From: Syngnathus acus
Lineage: Eukaryota > Chordata > Actinopteri > Syngnathiformes > Syngnathidae
DNA: 64,000 nucleotides
Assembly: GCF_901709675.1 (NCBI RefSeq)
Contig: NC_051095.1
Coordinates: 15,017,456-15,081,455, forward strand
Reading direction: 5' to 3'
Part shown: one piece after another, positions 30,035-55,357 of the stretch
How positions within the stretch are numbered: position 1 is the stretch's first letter
Layout: each line of letters begins with the position of its first letter
Translations under genes and position numbers: made by a program
The notes under the pieces: model-generated
The model's database searches: none
The model's input: the letters and a program-made list of their open reading frames with translations, nothing else
Told to the model about the DNA's origin: nothing

Positions 30035-30535
30035 ATATATATAAATTAAAAGTTATGTTCTGATCATTTTTAGGTATGCCAATACCATACTATATCTCTG
30101 TACCATACAGGTATACATCCTAAAATGAACCATCATTCAATCATGCAATGGGTCACGTTGTCCCATGAGCATTTTTGGAATACCAAAGAAAGAAACGTAA
30201 CAGGAAGGTTAGGGCACCAGACATCCTCAATAGTTAGGTTGCATGTTGCATTAACTTAGGATCACCTTATACAACATCTGATCTAAATCAAACCAGTAAA
30301 TGTATTAATTCACTCTCCCTAATCGCTAGGAAGATTGTTGTGTGCAGTTGTTGGTCCCTTTTGAAAATCAAACACAAGCTGTGTAATGCGGTCAGAAAAG
30401 AGAAGTTAATGAGAATGACTCAAAGAGCTGCTTGTGATGTGTTTTCGTCTGTCGTGCTCGCTGCAGATTTCAAAAGGGTGTTGTGTTGTACCCACACACA
30501 TCAACACTCAATCGCTGCTTTGGCGTCGATTCAGG

Positions 30536-43966
<13,431 letters not shown>

Positions 43967-44880
43967 AAATGCTTGACGAACGGAGGTAAACGGCATCTGT
44001 GACTTCCGCCCTTGTCTACAGAAACATCAAACTTCTAGGCATGACTGCAGGAAACAAGATTTAATGCTTCCTCACAGACTGTTTTAGTGCTAGCCATGTA
44101 GCAATCGCCCAACTCCAATCCAGAGATGTTTATAAAAATGGTATTGTACACCCCGGTATATTTTCCCTCAGGAGTGAACGTTTATCTATTTTTGTTTGAT
44201 TCCGCGATGACCTCACGCAGACAGCCGAAAGCTAACAAACGACAACTGTGTAAGTAGTGCTGTAGACAAGCTCGGTTTTCTTCTCTAATCACTTTAATTG
44301 ATCTGCCTGTTTTTTTTCTACTGCGTGCCAAATGGACTATGAAGGAGGCAAAGAATGACGTTGTTGTTTTTGCCCTCCACGCTTTGGTAATAGTCGGAGC
44401 TCTTGTGACACCATTACAGTCACCGTGGCTTGTTGGCACCATGTGATCGCCCCACTCGTCAAATCCATTCTCCACAGGTTCGGGAGCGTATAGGTTCAAC
44501 GCGATACATCTGAACTGCAATGGCCCCCAATGGATACAAGAGATGAATGCTGTTTTATGTTTGACATTGTGAATGTTTTTTGAGTGATTTTCAGAGTTTT
44601 CCATGCCTTTTCATTCCGTAGAATCTTGACTTTTGACCACATGTAGCAATCAGCCTACACTGCCAACCGTATGAAGTAACATAAAAGCTGTGAGAGATGT
44701 GCCACATGCGGCATCCAAATGAGAGAGATTTCTTTTTATGTAAATATATAACTCCTGATGTATATCAAGAAGTAGCTTTATTTGAGCATTTAGCAGCGGT
44801 TGTGGATATTGTAGTGAATGCACAGTTAGATGTGAGACAATTGTCAATTATAATAAAAGCTTTACAATGAAACTCCAGGG
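43967..44880 (+). other. csf1r: csf1r 3' untranslated region
   Basis: Non-coding sequence after the csf1r stop. A canonical AATAAA at 44852-44857 would end the transcript near 44875. Antisense frames here have no support. Confidence 0.75.
44852..44857 (+). terminator. csf1r: csf1r polyadenylation signal
   Basis: AATAAA followed by AGCTTTACAATG and then a T/G-containing stretch. It is the first canonical hexamer after the stop. Confidence 0.75.
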
Positions 44881-45029
44881 TAACGTTTGTCCTCAATGTT
44901 ACTTTTTGACTGCAACTACGTATATTCTCATGACTTCCTCAATGTTAATATGCTTCGTCTGATGTGTTCTCCAAAATTAGTCAACATTGCAGAACTCAAT
45001 ATGAGAGGCATTCACATCGCCTTTTGTGG

Positions 45030-45190
45030 CCAGGCCGCGCGGTCGGGTTTTCTCGGGTCCTCCCGGCTCATCTCGCGAGGTTCGACTTCCGAATTTTGTT
45101 CGATAACCGAAGCAAAAAAATCTCGAATTTTTTGTTCGAATTCCGATTTGTTCGAGAAGTGGGACCTTCGAAAACCGAGGTTTGACTGTG
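45030..45190. mobile_element. TTCGA-rich interspersed repeat fragment
   Basis: Repeated TTCGA/TCGAA motifs (TTTTGTTCGATAACCGAAGC, TTCGAGAAGTGGGACCTTCG, AACCGAGGTTTGACTG) have a clear MITE-like texture unlike the flanks. I could not define inverted ends. It abuts a TG/TA microsatellite. Confidence 0.45.
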
Positions 45191-45247
45191 TGTGTGTGTA
45201 TGTATGTGTGTGTATATATGTATATATGTATATATATATATATTTTT
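45187..45247 (+). repeat. (TG)n/(TATATG)n microsatellite
   Basis: TGTGTG passing into TATATG and (TA)n repeats. Confidence 0.93.
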
Positions 45248-45802
45248 TTTCTCCAAGATCACTGATTTGCTTATTTCAATGTCAATCAAAGACAGATCAT
45301 CCAGTCATCATGCAGAAGGCATGCTTGTGGGACACCACTCTGCCTGTAGACCCCCAGAGAGGCTGCGCTTTCAATGGGCAGGATAAAGCACACCATTTAT
45401 CCAATGACGTGCAGTGAAACAACTAACTCTATGCTTCCCCATCGAGGCAGTAGACACTCAGCATCCCACTATGTAAAAGCACCGTGTCTCTGCGAGCATG
45501 AATTAGAAGGAAGTAGAGTCAGTTACATGTGATAGGTACTTTTGTCAAGAAATGTGCACACAGCAGTCCACCTTTTAGGGGAAGATGAGCTTCCCTTGCA
45601 GTCTCAGAGAAACTGCCACTGATATAGGTATATTAGAGATATTTATTAATATAATGGGGGAGATTAGTTCAGTGCAGTTCACATGTTTACATATCTTTGT
45701 TTAATGAAACAAGACGTTGAAGTGATATTTTCATTCTTCTTGTAATCTTACTTATGACGTACTGTCTTATGTTTACGGATCAACGTTGCATTCTGAGAGC
45801 AT

Positions 45803-48800
45803 TCACTGAAGCACAACAAGGTCATAGGCTGTCTCTTTAGGGCTTTGTTCGAGTTCCTCCGCCACCACTGTTTGATCTTCTCCGAGTAGTGTCCTTTCCA
45901 GGTTGACATTTGCCACTCCGAGCCTATACAATGCATCCCGGATGACAACCTCTCCGGGCTGGCACGAATTCACTACTTGGCTAATCTGCTCGTTCACAAT
46001 GTCTCTACTTGAGAGAAAATCCAGTAGGCGATTGTAGAGGTAGTAATGCGCCGGGTTGTTGAAAAGCACATGTTGTGTCCTCAAAGAGTTCACTGAACTT
46101 TGGTTACCTTGTTTTTCACCTTCCTCCTTCACAATTTGAGTCACAGTGCAAATGAGGTGCTCTAGGTCTTTGCACAAGGCCATTGAATGGTGTTCTGGAA
46201 CAGCAGCCTTGTGGCCCAGAGTCAAGGCAGGAGGATGCACCAGCCAACAAGACGAAGATTTAGTGTGGGGGTGAATGTGCTGGTTGTCCCCGAACATAGA
46301 AAGATCGGCATTGTACGGCTTCTCCTGCAACTCAGCGCATGACACGAGCTGAGGAGGAGCAAAGAGCAAGAGTCTTAGACACAAACATGAAAATGTGACC
46401 ACAGCTCAAGTCTGACGGCAACCTGAAGTGGTTCTTTAACTAAAAGTGCAAAAAAAAAAAAAAGAAACATTAAATGACCACATGCCAGTTATATAACAGT
46501 ATTTGTTTGTGTTACATGTAAAAGAAAATATTTTGATTGTTTTAAGTGAAGTCAGTTTTAATGAGCAGTGTGATATTACGGCGTGCCTTTTTGCCTAATT
46601 GATCGGCACGAGAGGCACATTTTAAAAACAGACTTCATGACGTCATACAGTATGATGTCTTTCCATTCTATAGCGCTGCAAACACCAACCACACACACAC
46701 ACAAAAACATTGTAACTTTATGACTGCTCGCGTCGTGACAATCACAACTAAGCATTATTATTATTTTTGCCGGTGTACCTAATGCTGTGTCCAGCACTGT
46801 ATGACCTTTATCATGTTCAGCCTATTCAGGTGACTTGTTAATGATTTGCACCCACCTCTGACTCATCGAAAGGCTCAGAAAAGCAACCTTGATTTCTGCC
46901 CCACATCCGGGCGGCCATTTCTGGGTACTGCATGTCCGTACAAAGAGCGACTTGTCGAGCGCAGTCTCCAACATAGACCGGGGGCCAGTAACGGGAGGAC
47001 ACCAGCAGATCTACGTGATCCCGGGCCGTCTCTCCTCTCACCAAGTACTTGGAACCGCACACGACCTGACACAAAAATGAGGCTGACGGTGACTCATTGA
47101 ATTGTTTTCGTCTTTCAAGGTGATAGATAATAAGGCGTCCAGTGTATGGCACACAGCCAACTCACTGTGATTTGCTTTTACCTTGTGGGGGCAGACCTTG
47201 GACAACTTGCCAGCAGTGAGGTGTTGAGGGGGCTGGGGGCCTGTGGGGAGGCCGCTATGAACAAGCGTGCACATGGAGGTCAGAGAAGTCAGCAGGTCTT
47301 TCTAGGAGGGGGAGGGAGAGATGGGAGCATTTTACATCATGGCTGTCAAAAGGTGGCTTGTGCATTGTGCATCGACATTCAACATACAACACTACTACAC
47401 AAAAAATTTAAAAAAAAGCCTGATTCAAGATGCTTGAGGGGGTATTTACATATAGTCACTCTGATGACAACCATGAATGTTTTATTGGCTTTTTCTCCTC
47501 CAGGAGCCAAAAAGCAAAGTAGAGCAATAGTATCTTATAATTATGACTGTTACTGGACAAAAAAAGAAACAAAATCGGTTGGTTCACAGTCATCAGAGTG
47601 TATGTTGGCAACCCTATTTGCAAGAAACATTCAAAGTTATTTTTTTAGTCCACTTCACAGCACTTCATAAAACCAAACCTATGCTTCCTCGAATGTACAG
47701 TCTCAGTGGAGCATTGTAAGTAAGCACAGCTGATATAGATCTGTGGCACACCCACCTTACTTGAGCCTGGAGTGATGCTCAACCCACAGCTCTCCAAAAT
47801 ACTTCTCAGTTTGTCCTCACTGTAGTCTTTGACCTTGTCGAGGCTCAACTCGCCATCGTGAATGAGGCGGACCAAAACTGATGGCGCACCTCCTGAAACA
47901 TGAAATAATACTCATATCATTTACTATCCATATTTTACACAAGGATTTAGTAATCCTGTTTAGGTTACAAACATCCTAGAATGAACTAGTTTGGGCAGAG
48001 TGATCATCAATTAAGAATACCTTGTCACACAGAACAAGGTAGGCTCAGCTATGGTGGTTTAGTTTTATGGCCTCGAAATATTTCTCATACAAATACATTT
48101 AAGAATGATAGACTGTACTACATGCAAAATGCATCAAAACTACTAAATTCTCCACACTGAGTTTGGAGTGATTGATAGAAATACAGTAGCAGATTACAAT
48201 TATGGTAACGGGTACCTGGGGGCTGCTGTGTTTGTGACGTGACCTTGTCCTTTTCTGTGTTGATAACAGTGCGGCTCCTCATCAGCGGGGGGATGAAGGG
48301 TGCGATAATTGAAGCGTCCATCCGTGTGATGGGGATGTCCGCAGGGAAAGCGGCCTGCTCAATTGCCTCGGTCTCCATGGTCAGCCAAAAGTCATCCATG
48401 CGCACTTCGTCTGACACCGGAGGGTCCGGCCAGGTGAACTACAGAGAACAAGCAGCATCGATGACCAACTTCGTGGCTGCAGAAATATCGTTTCATCACT
48501 AGCTTTTATTTTTGATCTTACCTCCACATTCGTGAGCTCCAGCACATTGTTTGTGTGTCGCCTGGCAATCTCTACCATGGGAGCGACACCACAAACACCA
48601 CAGATCATATCGTTATAGTCTCGCACTGTAAGACTCTCGAAGGCCCAGTAGCCTATCAGGAGAAATTCTTGAATTTGGGACGTCTCCTCTGGACTCAGCG
48701 AATGGACTGATGAAAACACAAGAGGTGGTGTTCATTTACAATATTTTGCACAAACAGCTACGTAGCTAGTTGTGATATTATTACATGTTACCGGGGTGGT

Positions 48801-51800
48801 TGGAGACATGGTCAAATAAGGTCCCGACAGCCTGAGCAGGAGGCTGGCCTGATCTGATTTTGCCTCTGATCTTTAATAAGAGATCAATGCTAACCAATAG
48901 TCTGTTTCCAATGTTGAACAAACCTGAAATAACACATTCATAGGAAAGGATTGTAGTCATGCCGCATTAAATCCCTTTCATGGCTCTTTGCAGAAAGGCT
49001 GGTATATGAGGACACTGGTTCAACTTTGATGTATGAAGTCACAGACTATAACCACACAAAAAGCATCCTATGCCCATTCTCAGAATTTAAAGCAAGTTCT
49101 CCAGTGAGGGAAAACAAGTTTCCAATGTCATGTTCTAATCGTAATATGAAGGGGAAAAGAAATGCAATTCAATTATTTGGGAGTTATGTATACACTGTAA
49201 ACCAACCATTATTGTGATTTCTATGTCTTGTGCCACATGGAGACCATGGGTCAGTTTCAGAAATAGTGTGCTCATTTATAACACATATTGAGTCATGTGG
49301 CTCAGTATTAAAAACACTGTTATGAAGCTAGGCAGCATGGTTTGCTATTAGTACATCTGCCCCAAAGTTCCTGGGTTTGAATCCTGGGTGCTCCTGTTTC
49401 CTCCAGTTCCTACGAGCAACTGTATCAGAATACATTTTTGAAAGTGAACCTGCATTCAAGCCATGCCTGAATGCACTGAGCACAACATTTTTTTTTTTTA
49501 CCTGGATGCAGGTCAGTGAAGCTGTGCAGAGCCAGACACTTGGCATTGAGACAGACTTTGAGCTGCAGAGATGCCGTCTGGATCAGCATCTCAGTAATCA
49601 GCCAGCAGTCCTCCTGCCCTGCTATTGTGCTTTGTTAGAACAATTATAGCATGTTGTTAGGGGTAGCAGACACGCACAACAATATAAAAACAGAAGAAGA
49701 AATTGGGAAGTGCTGTTAAATATGTCCACAATTTTGTTCCTGTCTTCTCACCTCTGATCTCCTTTGTAAAGGGGCTTTTTACAGAGCCCACATTGGGTGG
49801 CTGATGATTCATAGAACTGAGGCCACCCGGTCTCCACCAGGGTCTCGGTCTCAAAAGTCCCTTCCTTGTTTTGCTCGCCCGCTTGGACTAAGACAATTTG
49901 AAGACTGTTAAGATCCTGGATAAGGGAAAGTGTTTCTTGGAGCTCAGCCTCGCTTTCTGGAATCTGCAGGGAATGGCGAATCAGCTGCAGGGTGGATTGC
50001 CGTTGGATGTCTTTCTGAACAGGACTCAAGGGCTGGCATGGATCGATCAATCGATTTAACCGCTAAAACAGACAATCACAAAGATCGATGATACAAAATG
50101 AAAAAAACGACAACTGTGGCTAAACGTCCTGCTCGTCAAATAGGGTTAAAAGTTACAATCAACAACAAATCCATTAACCTGTTTCGACGAAGAGGGAGTG
50201 ATGAAGATATAAATCAGTCGCTAGTTGTCTGAAAAGCATTCGTGTTATCCACATTCCACCTTCATTTTTTTCTAAAGTATTGTAACAATCCTATTTTTAA
50301 AAAATCCAGTGCTTTAAAAAAATACTCCACATACAAATAAAAAAAATGCATTTGTAGACTGTAGAATGCCTCAACATGCAGTGAACTCCAACCTTAATGA
50401 CAAGACCATTTAGCCACCTAAAGAGTATGATAGGGTGCCAGGAATATCACACTTGGGAGTAAAATCAACAAAACAGTTCACAAAAAAAAAAGCCTTACAC
50501 AAGGATATAAGTGAAAGGGGGGAAAAAAAGTCAAACAAAAATCCAAAGTGTCCCCCCCATCCTATCCACATACAAATACTGAAAATATGTCTGAACCATG
50601 ATAGGGATTTTCCAAAAACTACAGAAGAATCTTGGTTTTTGTGATCTCCACAACTACATGTTTGAAACGTAGAAGGAGTCAGCTTTTACCTCGGTTGCCT
50701 TGGGCTTCCCCTTGGGCAGCTCACAGCCACATTTAGGGCACACTAAGGGTTTATGTCTGTTCTTATACATGTAGTCACACAACGTGTTCTTACAGCGACC
50801 TCTGCCTCTCAATGTTGACAGTCCTAGGTCCTTAAAAAAGAAAGAAGTGGAACTTATACGGGAGTAAGACAGGACATGCAATATTCGCACAAAACATTCA
50901 AATGATTTGCACTTACAAAGCTGTTGACTGACACGTGATTGAAGGGAACAATTGACACAATGGTCATGCTCTTATCAGATGAGGAAGAAACAGGCTGGTG
51001 GGTGGCGACAGGAGAAGTCTACAAATAAAATGAACAAATTGATCAAGAACACTGTCCTAATACATCCATCAATCTATTCTCAATGGTGCTTGTCCTTTAT
51101 AAGGGTCGCAGGTGAGCTGGAGCCTATCTCAGCAGACTTTGGGTAAGGGACGGGTAAGTAGAACAAACAATGGTTGCCAGCCAATGGCAGAGCAAATAAC
51201 TATTCACACTCGCATTCACACCTAGGGACAATTTAGAGCCTTCGACAAATCTAAGATACATGTTTTTGCAATGAGGGAACAAGCTGGAGTAACTGCAGAC
51301 AATCCATGCAAGCGTAGGAACAGGAAGAACATGCAAACTCGACCTAAGAAGGCCAGCGCAGCGATCAAACTGCAACCTAAAAACTGAAACATATTTGATA
51401 CAATCAACTAAAATTGTTAGCGTATTGTTTCTGTGTGCTGACCTGCACGGATTGGACTTGCTGGCCGAGTTGTTTTAAAGTACCAGCTTTGAGACCTGAG
51501 AATCTCTCTCTGGGTTCTGTGGTTAACAACAAAAATGTTATCCCATAATACACAAAAGAGTCCCTCTTTTTTTTTTTTTTAACTTCTTCTTGTTAAGTAT
51601 GGTTCAGGACTACATGACACGAAAAAGAGTCCATACAAACAAAACGGGAACATGATGTACCAGTTGGTGGTCTGTTGTTTTGTGCCGGAATTTTTCTGTT
51701 CACAGCTGGGACTGCGATGACTTGGAACAAAGCAGGCGCTGGAGAAACAAATATCAACGTCAGTGTAAAACAATGTGACTGGAGTCTTTACATGAAATCT

Positions 51801-54376
51801 AAATATCAATAATGTTTGTAGTTTCCATTCACCGGTTTTATAACAGGAAGGTAAGATGGGTCTTTTAGGCCTCCCCTGAACTTCACACGTGCTTTGACTT
51901 CCGAGTGCTTTTTTTTTCATGTGCCTATTCAAAGACAAAGATTGTGTCTAATTAGACCTATAAAACTGGATGAACTAAAATACAGCACGGAGAAGGTCAT
52001 TTGTGCAGTGACTCACTTTATTAGCGGCTGCATGGATGCGCAGCCTGTTTTTTCCGGTGATGTGCTGCTGCCCTCTGCTGACTCAACACTTAGAGCTGAG
52101 TTGATCTTCCTTAAGCAGTTTTGCCCTTCTTTTTTGCTCTGAGTGGGTTTGGTTTTACCAGCATCAGTATTCCCCTCCTTCGTCGTGTCTGGACAGCTTG
52201 GAGCAGACGTGGCTTCGGACACCACCGTGGCAACGGGTATGTTTTTTTGCTGGATTTTCTTTGCCTGATGTAGAAATGCAGGCACAGAGTGAAAAAGTCA
52301 GACACTAATTTTAAAATACTATGAACTTGGAGCAGTCTTCAATTGAGGACTAAGAAAAAGCAGTAGTTAGATTATTTATCATGATCAATATAATAGCATT
52401 CATTCTTCATCATGAAAGGACAGTGTGAATGATTCTGACCTAAATGTGTCTTGATATTACAGATCTTATTATTACTCTTATTACAGATCTACTCTGGTCC
52501 TGCAGGTGGTATAAACTGGCTCGCTTGTTGTCCCACCAAAGCCTGTCTGGACTGTAACTAAATCACGTCAAAAAGTAACAAACTACAGGTTAAATCAGTA
52601 AAATATTTGCAAAGGCACAATTATTCTTGTTCCTCTTGTCTTTAGACTGATCAAGCAAACATTCTACTTTTTCGTTTTTGGTGCCGATAGAAATCTAATA
52701 AATATTATTTTAAAACCAGAATGATTAAATTATGCTGATTATACAGGCCAAGAAATAAAATCCTAAAAAGGTATTACTCACAGCAGGTATCCATTTGCCG
52801 CCAAGGTGGATTCCACAGTCGGGGCATTTTGCTGGCTTGTGGCGGGTGACATACACGAATGAACACTGAGGATTGGGACACCTCCCACGACCTCTTCTGG
52901 TGTATGTCTTCACAGCCTAAAACAACAGTTGGACAAATGCTATCTTAAATGCAATTAACTTAACTTCTATTCTCTGATGAAACGAGAGCCGGCGCCGTCA
53001 TGATGTTCAAAATGTGTGCGCAATGACCATCTTGTATGGTGGCACCGCTACGGGATTTTGCTCTTCTCTGGCTGCCACAGGGACCATCATGACGGTGGCC
53101 AAAGAGCTGACCCCCGCCAAGGACTTGGTCTCGAGCAAGTTCTAAAATAAGAGCAAAATGACATTAATTACCTGTAATTCAATTCAATCAGTAAAACACA
53201 ATGTTGTCATTAAACATGGTTATTGGATGTGAAGTCAACACCTGGTTGGGTATGATGGCAACCATCTGTGTCGTTTCCCCATGGGTTTGATGCATTGTCA
53301 CCCCGCTGTTTACACCAGCAGCATCTCTTATCTCACATCTGTTCATTCCAACACAGTTTGCTAGCGCATCCACAGGGCTGTGCGGGTAAGAAACATCTTT
53401 GCAAGCTGGAGACACAGTAGTGATTGATGAAGAAGAGGACGATGTGCTTCCTTGGACGGCAGTTGAAGATGCCGCCTCGCCAATGTCTTTTCCAAAGTTG
53501 ACCAGAGAGCTTGAAGAAACATCCATCTCGGAGGTCAAGACAAACGTTTGGGCCTCTTTCGACTCTTGAGACAAAGTGGGGAAGGACAGGGTTCCATCAA
53601 CTGGATTGGGACACTCTGCCGGGGAAGCTCCTGGCTGGGGATCATCGGTCAGGACAAGGTAACTAGCTCTCGGTAGGATCTTACGGAAGCCTGGAAAGTC
53701 ATTGGATGGACTGGAAGACAACTGAAATAACAAAAACAATGAAATTCAGAAAACCTCTGTGAAAAAGCCACCATTGGTCATCAACTACAACTTTGTACAC
53801 AACAAAAACTTGAATTTTTTTTACTGTAAACTCTCTTGATGCGCCATTCTTTTGACTTCAAGATAAGACATGATTTCTAAAGCATTAGGTTAAGTCCAAA
53901 TCAACGTTGTGCTCAAATGTATTTGAGTCACGTAGCTGCCCTAAAGCATTTTTTTGGTCATTTACTGTATCTGTGCCATCCTTCTCCGAGTTGGCCTTCT
54001 CCAGATAGTAGCGTTTCTCTGCCACGCTTAGCCTTTTCCAGCTTTCGCTGATTCGCTTGTTGATTTCTGATTGTGGCTGATTGGGCCTCTCCTGTTGCAT
54101 AATCTGATGAACATCGAAGTAGTAGAGCAGGTAGGCAGATCTGTAAGATTACATTTTTTGAAGCATGGGAGCAGAATCCCAATTTGTGAAGGTGCAAACA
54201 TTTTGATGTGTGCATTACCTGGGCTTTTTTTGTTTCACATCGCCATCTTCTTGACTTTTGCGCTTACGCTTCTTGGGGGAAATTACACCAAGATGGTTGC
54301 CACCGCTCTCAATCTCCTCTTTCAGCTTCACCTCCTCTTTTAGCTTTGCAACCTCATAAAGGTCCATCTTCTCCAT
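45803..54376 (-). CDS. hmgxb3: HMG-box containing protein 3
   Basis: Nuclear HMG-box protein of poorly known function. Minus-strand exons in coding order: 54376-54219, 54140-53966, 53721-53242, 53141-about 53028, 52916-52782, 52264-52017, 51924-51833, 51738-51661, 51516-51443, 51018-50917, 50830-50690, 50062-49752, 49629-49502, 48923-48792, 48706-48522, 48438-48216, 47892-47761, 47297-47182, 47065-46856, 46348-45803. The total is about 1259 residues, near the vertebrate length. Family landmarks are KKPRSAYLLYY, GFRKILPRA, TRHKPAKCPDCG, NRHKPLVCPKCG, QRQSTLQL, VRDYNDMICGVCGVAP and CGSKYLVRGE. The start at MEKMDLYEVAK is the first ATG downstream of the acceptor ending at 54390. Phase forces non-first AG acceptors at 49629 and 47297. 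The fourth exon's donor is unclear. Confidence 0.9.
49322..49460 (+). mobile_element. Retroposon head fragment
   Basis: GGCAGCATGGTTTGCTATTAGTACATCTGC, followed by CTGGGTTTGAATCCTGGGTG (a box-B-like stretch) and CTCCTGTTTCCTCCAG, corresponds to the head and mid part of the GGAT-tailed family. It is in an hmgxb3 intron. Confidence 0.55.
50690..52916 (-). other. hmgxb3: hmgxb3 paired cysteine modules
   Basis: Exon 52916-52782 encodes YTRRGRGRCPNPQCSFVYVT then RHKPAKCPDCG...GKW. Exon 50830-50690 encodes LRGRGRCKNTLCDYMY then NRHKPLVCPKCG. Both follow RGRGxCxNxxCxxxYxxRHKPxxCPxCG, two CxxxxC/CxxC pairs that look like small zinc ribbons duplicated within the gene. The linker exons between them are low-complexity and Ser/Thr/Gln-rich. 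Confidence 0.85.
51066..51400 (-). mobile_element. GGAT-tailed retroposon, minus orientation, diverged
   Basis: The plus strand reads from ATCCATCAATCTATTCTCAA through GGTCGCAGGTGAGCTGGAGC, ACACCTAGGGACAATTTAGAGC and GAACATGCAAACTCGACC. It is in an hmgxb3 intron between exons that splice cleanly around it. Confidence 0.75.
53966..54376 (-). other. hmgxb3: hmgxb3 basic stretch and HMG box exons
   Basis: The first coding exon ends in a lysine/arginine-rich nuclear-localisation-like run (SPKKRKRKS...KQKKP). Exon 54140-53966 completes RSAYLLYYFDVHQIMQQERP, then INKRISESWKRLSVAEKRYY. The W and Y positions fit an HMG box that starts late, as in HMGXB3 and HMGXB4. The exon ends at GTDT with donor GTAAAT, in phase 0. 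Confidence 0.88.
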
Positions 54377-54868
54377 GATGGCCTTGGACCTAGGTACCAT
54401 TTGGATCATACATAGTATGTTAAAATGTAAATACGATGAAATTTACTCAAGTAAACATGTATTTTGTAACTATATATAATTGGATTTAGGTTGACTTCTG
54501 TTGTCCCTTGATTTTGATTTTTTTATATATTAAAATTATCACCCACAGCTAGAAGAAAAATAAACCGTTCAACATAATAAAAAAAAACTCTTCATTGGTT
54601 GTGTGATGCTAGAATTCTGAAATCGGGACAAATATGGATGACAATAAAAAGAAACACCAACGATCAGTGCATACAAGAGCGACATAAATAACGCCCTGAT
54701 GGTCATTTCAATGTGCCAAAAAGCGATGGTCACAAGAGTACTAATGGGGCGTTAACAAGTTAAAAACACTGGCACGTGTATGTTTTAAAGCAGCGTTAAT
54801 GGCCAAACTGTATACTGCCAGCTATTCACGGCATGGTCCAATGAAATGGCTTCTTGTTGAAGTCTTAC

Positions 54869-55060
54869 CTCGTGTGGACCTAGCGCTTCACGATGCTTTG
54901 AAAGTGATGTAAAAACGATCGGACATCATACAAGCACTGGATATTAGTGCTACGTGGTAAATAGTATATGTAAAGTGCGGAATTTGCGAGAGAAATATGT
55001 CTGCAAAATTTGCTTCGTTTAACCTCTACCGAACAAAAACATGGCGTTTTTGCTGTATTG
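54869..55060 (-). other. hmgxb3: Candidate hmgxb3 non-coding first exon
   Basis: On the minus strand the sequence ends CACGAG|GTAAGAC, a strong donor at plus 54863-54868. The first coding exon has an acceptor (GGTACCTAG) 13 bases before its ATG, so a leader exon is required. The upstream limit is not defined. Confidence 0.55.
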
Positions 55061-55357
55061 GTTCTAAACCAATCACAGGCGTTCATATGGAAACATTGGC
55101 CAATCATGTCCGACGTTTTTGACACGTGAAGGTGACACTTTTCCGGTATTGATAACACGCCTCTGCCGAATTATGATATGAAACACACTGACAAGTTTAA
55201 AAAAAAAAAATGTAGGAATAGTATGTTGATAGCAGCGCGTTGGAGATATTAGATCAAATTCCATCCTTATTTACCTAGAAGTCACTTTTAGACCTAACTA
55301 ATCGCAAAGAAGGGTGTAGGTTAGTTAATAGAGCACTGATCAACTCGATGGGCAAAA
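55050..55357. promoter_or_regulatory. Shared head-to-head promoter of hmgxb3 and slc35a4
   Basis: About 300 bp separates the divergent leaders. It contains ATTGG at 55057, CCAAT at 55069 and the palindrome ATTGGCCAAT at 55095-55104. That makes four NF-Y-type motifs within 48 bp. A CACGTG E-box follows at 55123-55128. No TATA box is seen on either side. CCAAT clusters are common in bidirectional housekeeping promoters. The first slc35a4 coding exon itself begins in a YY1-like AAAAATGGCGG. Confidence 0.65.

Noticed and set aside
44887-45417. 176-residue frame after csf1r
   Set aside because: It crosses a TTCGA-rich repeat and a TG/TA microsatellite (VCVYVCVCIYVYMYIYIY), so it is an artefact.
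47146-47670. 174-residue plus-strand frame
   Set aside because: It is antisense to hmgxb3 exons 47182-47297 and the adjoining intron. The minus strand carries the conserved protein.
53023-53139. 39-codon plus-strand frame starting MTILYGGTATGF
   Set aside because: It is exactly antisense to the hmgxb3 exon encoding SSLATVMMVPV. The minus frame connects by splice phase to both neighbours, and the plus frame has no context.
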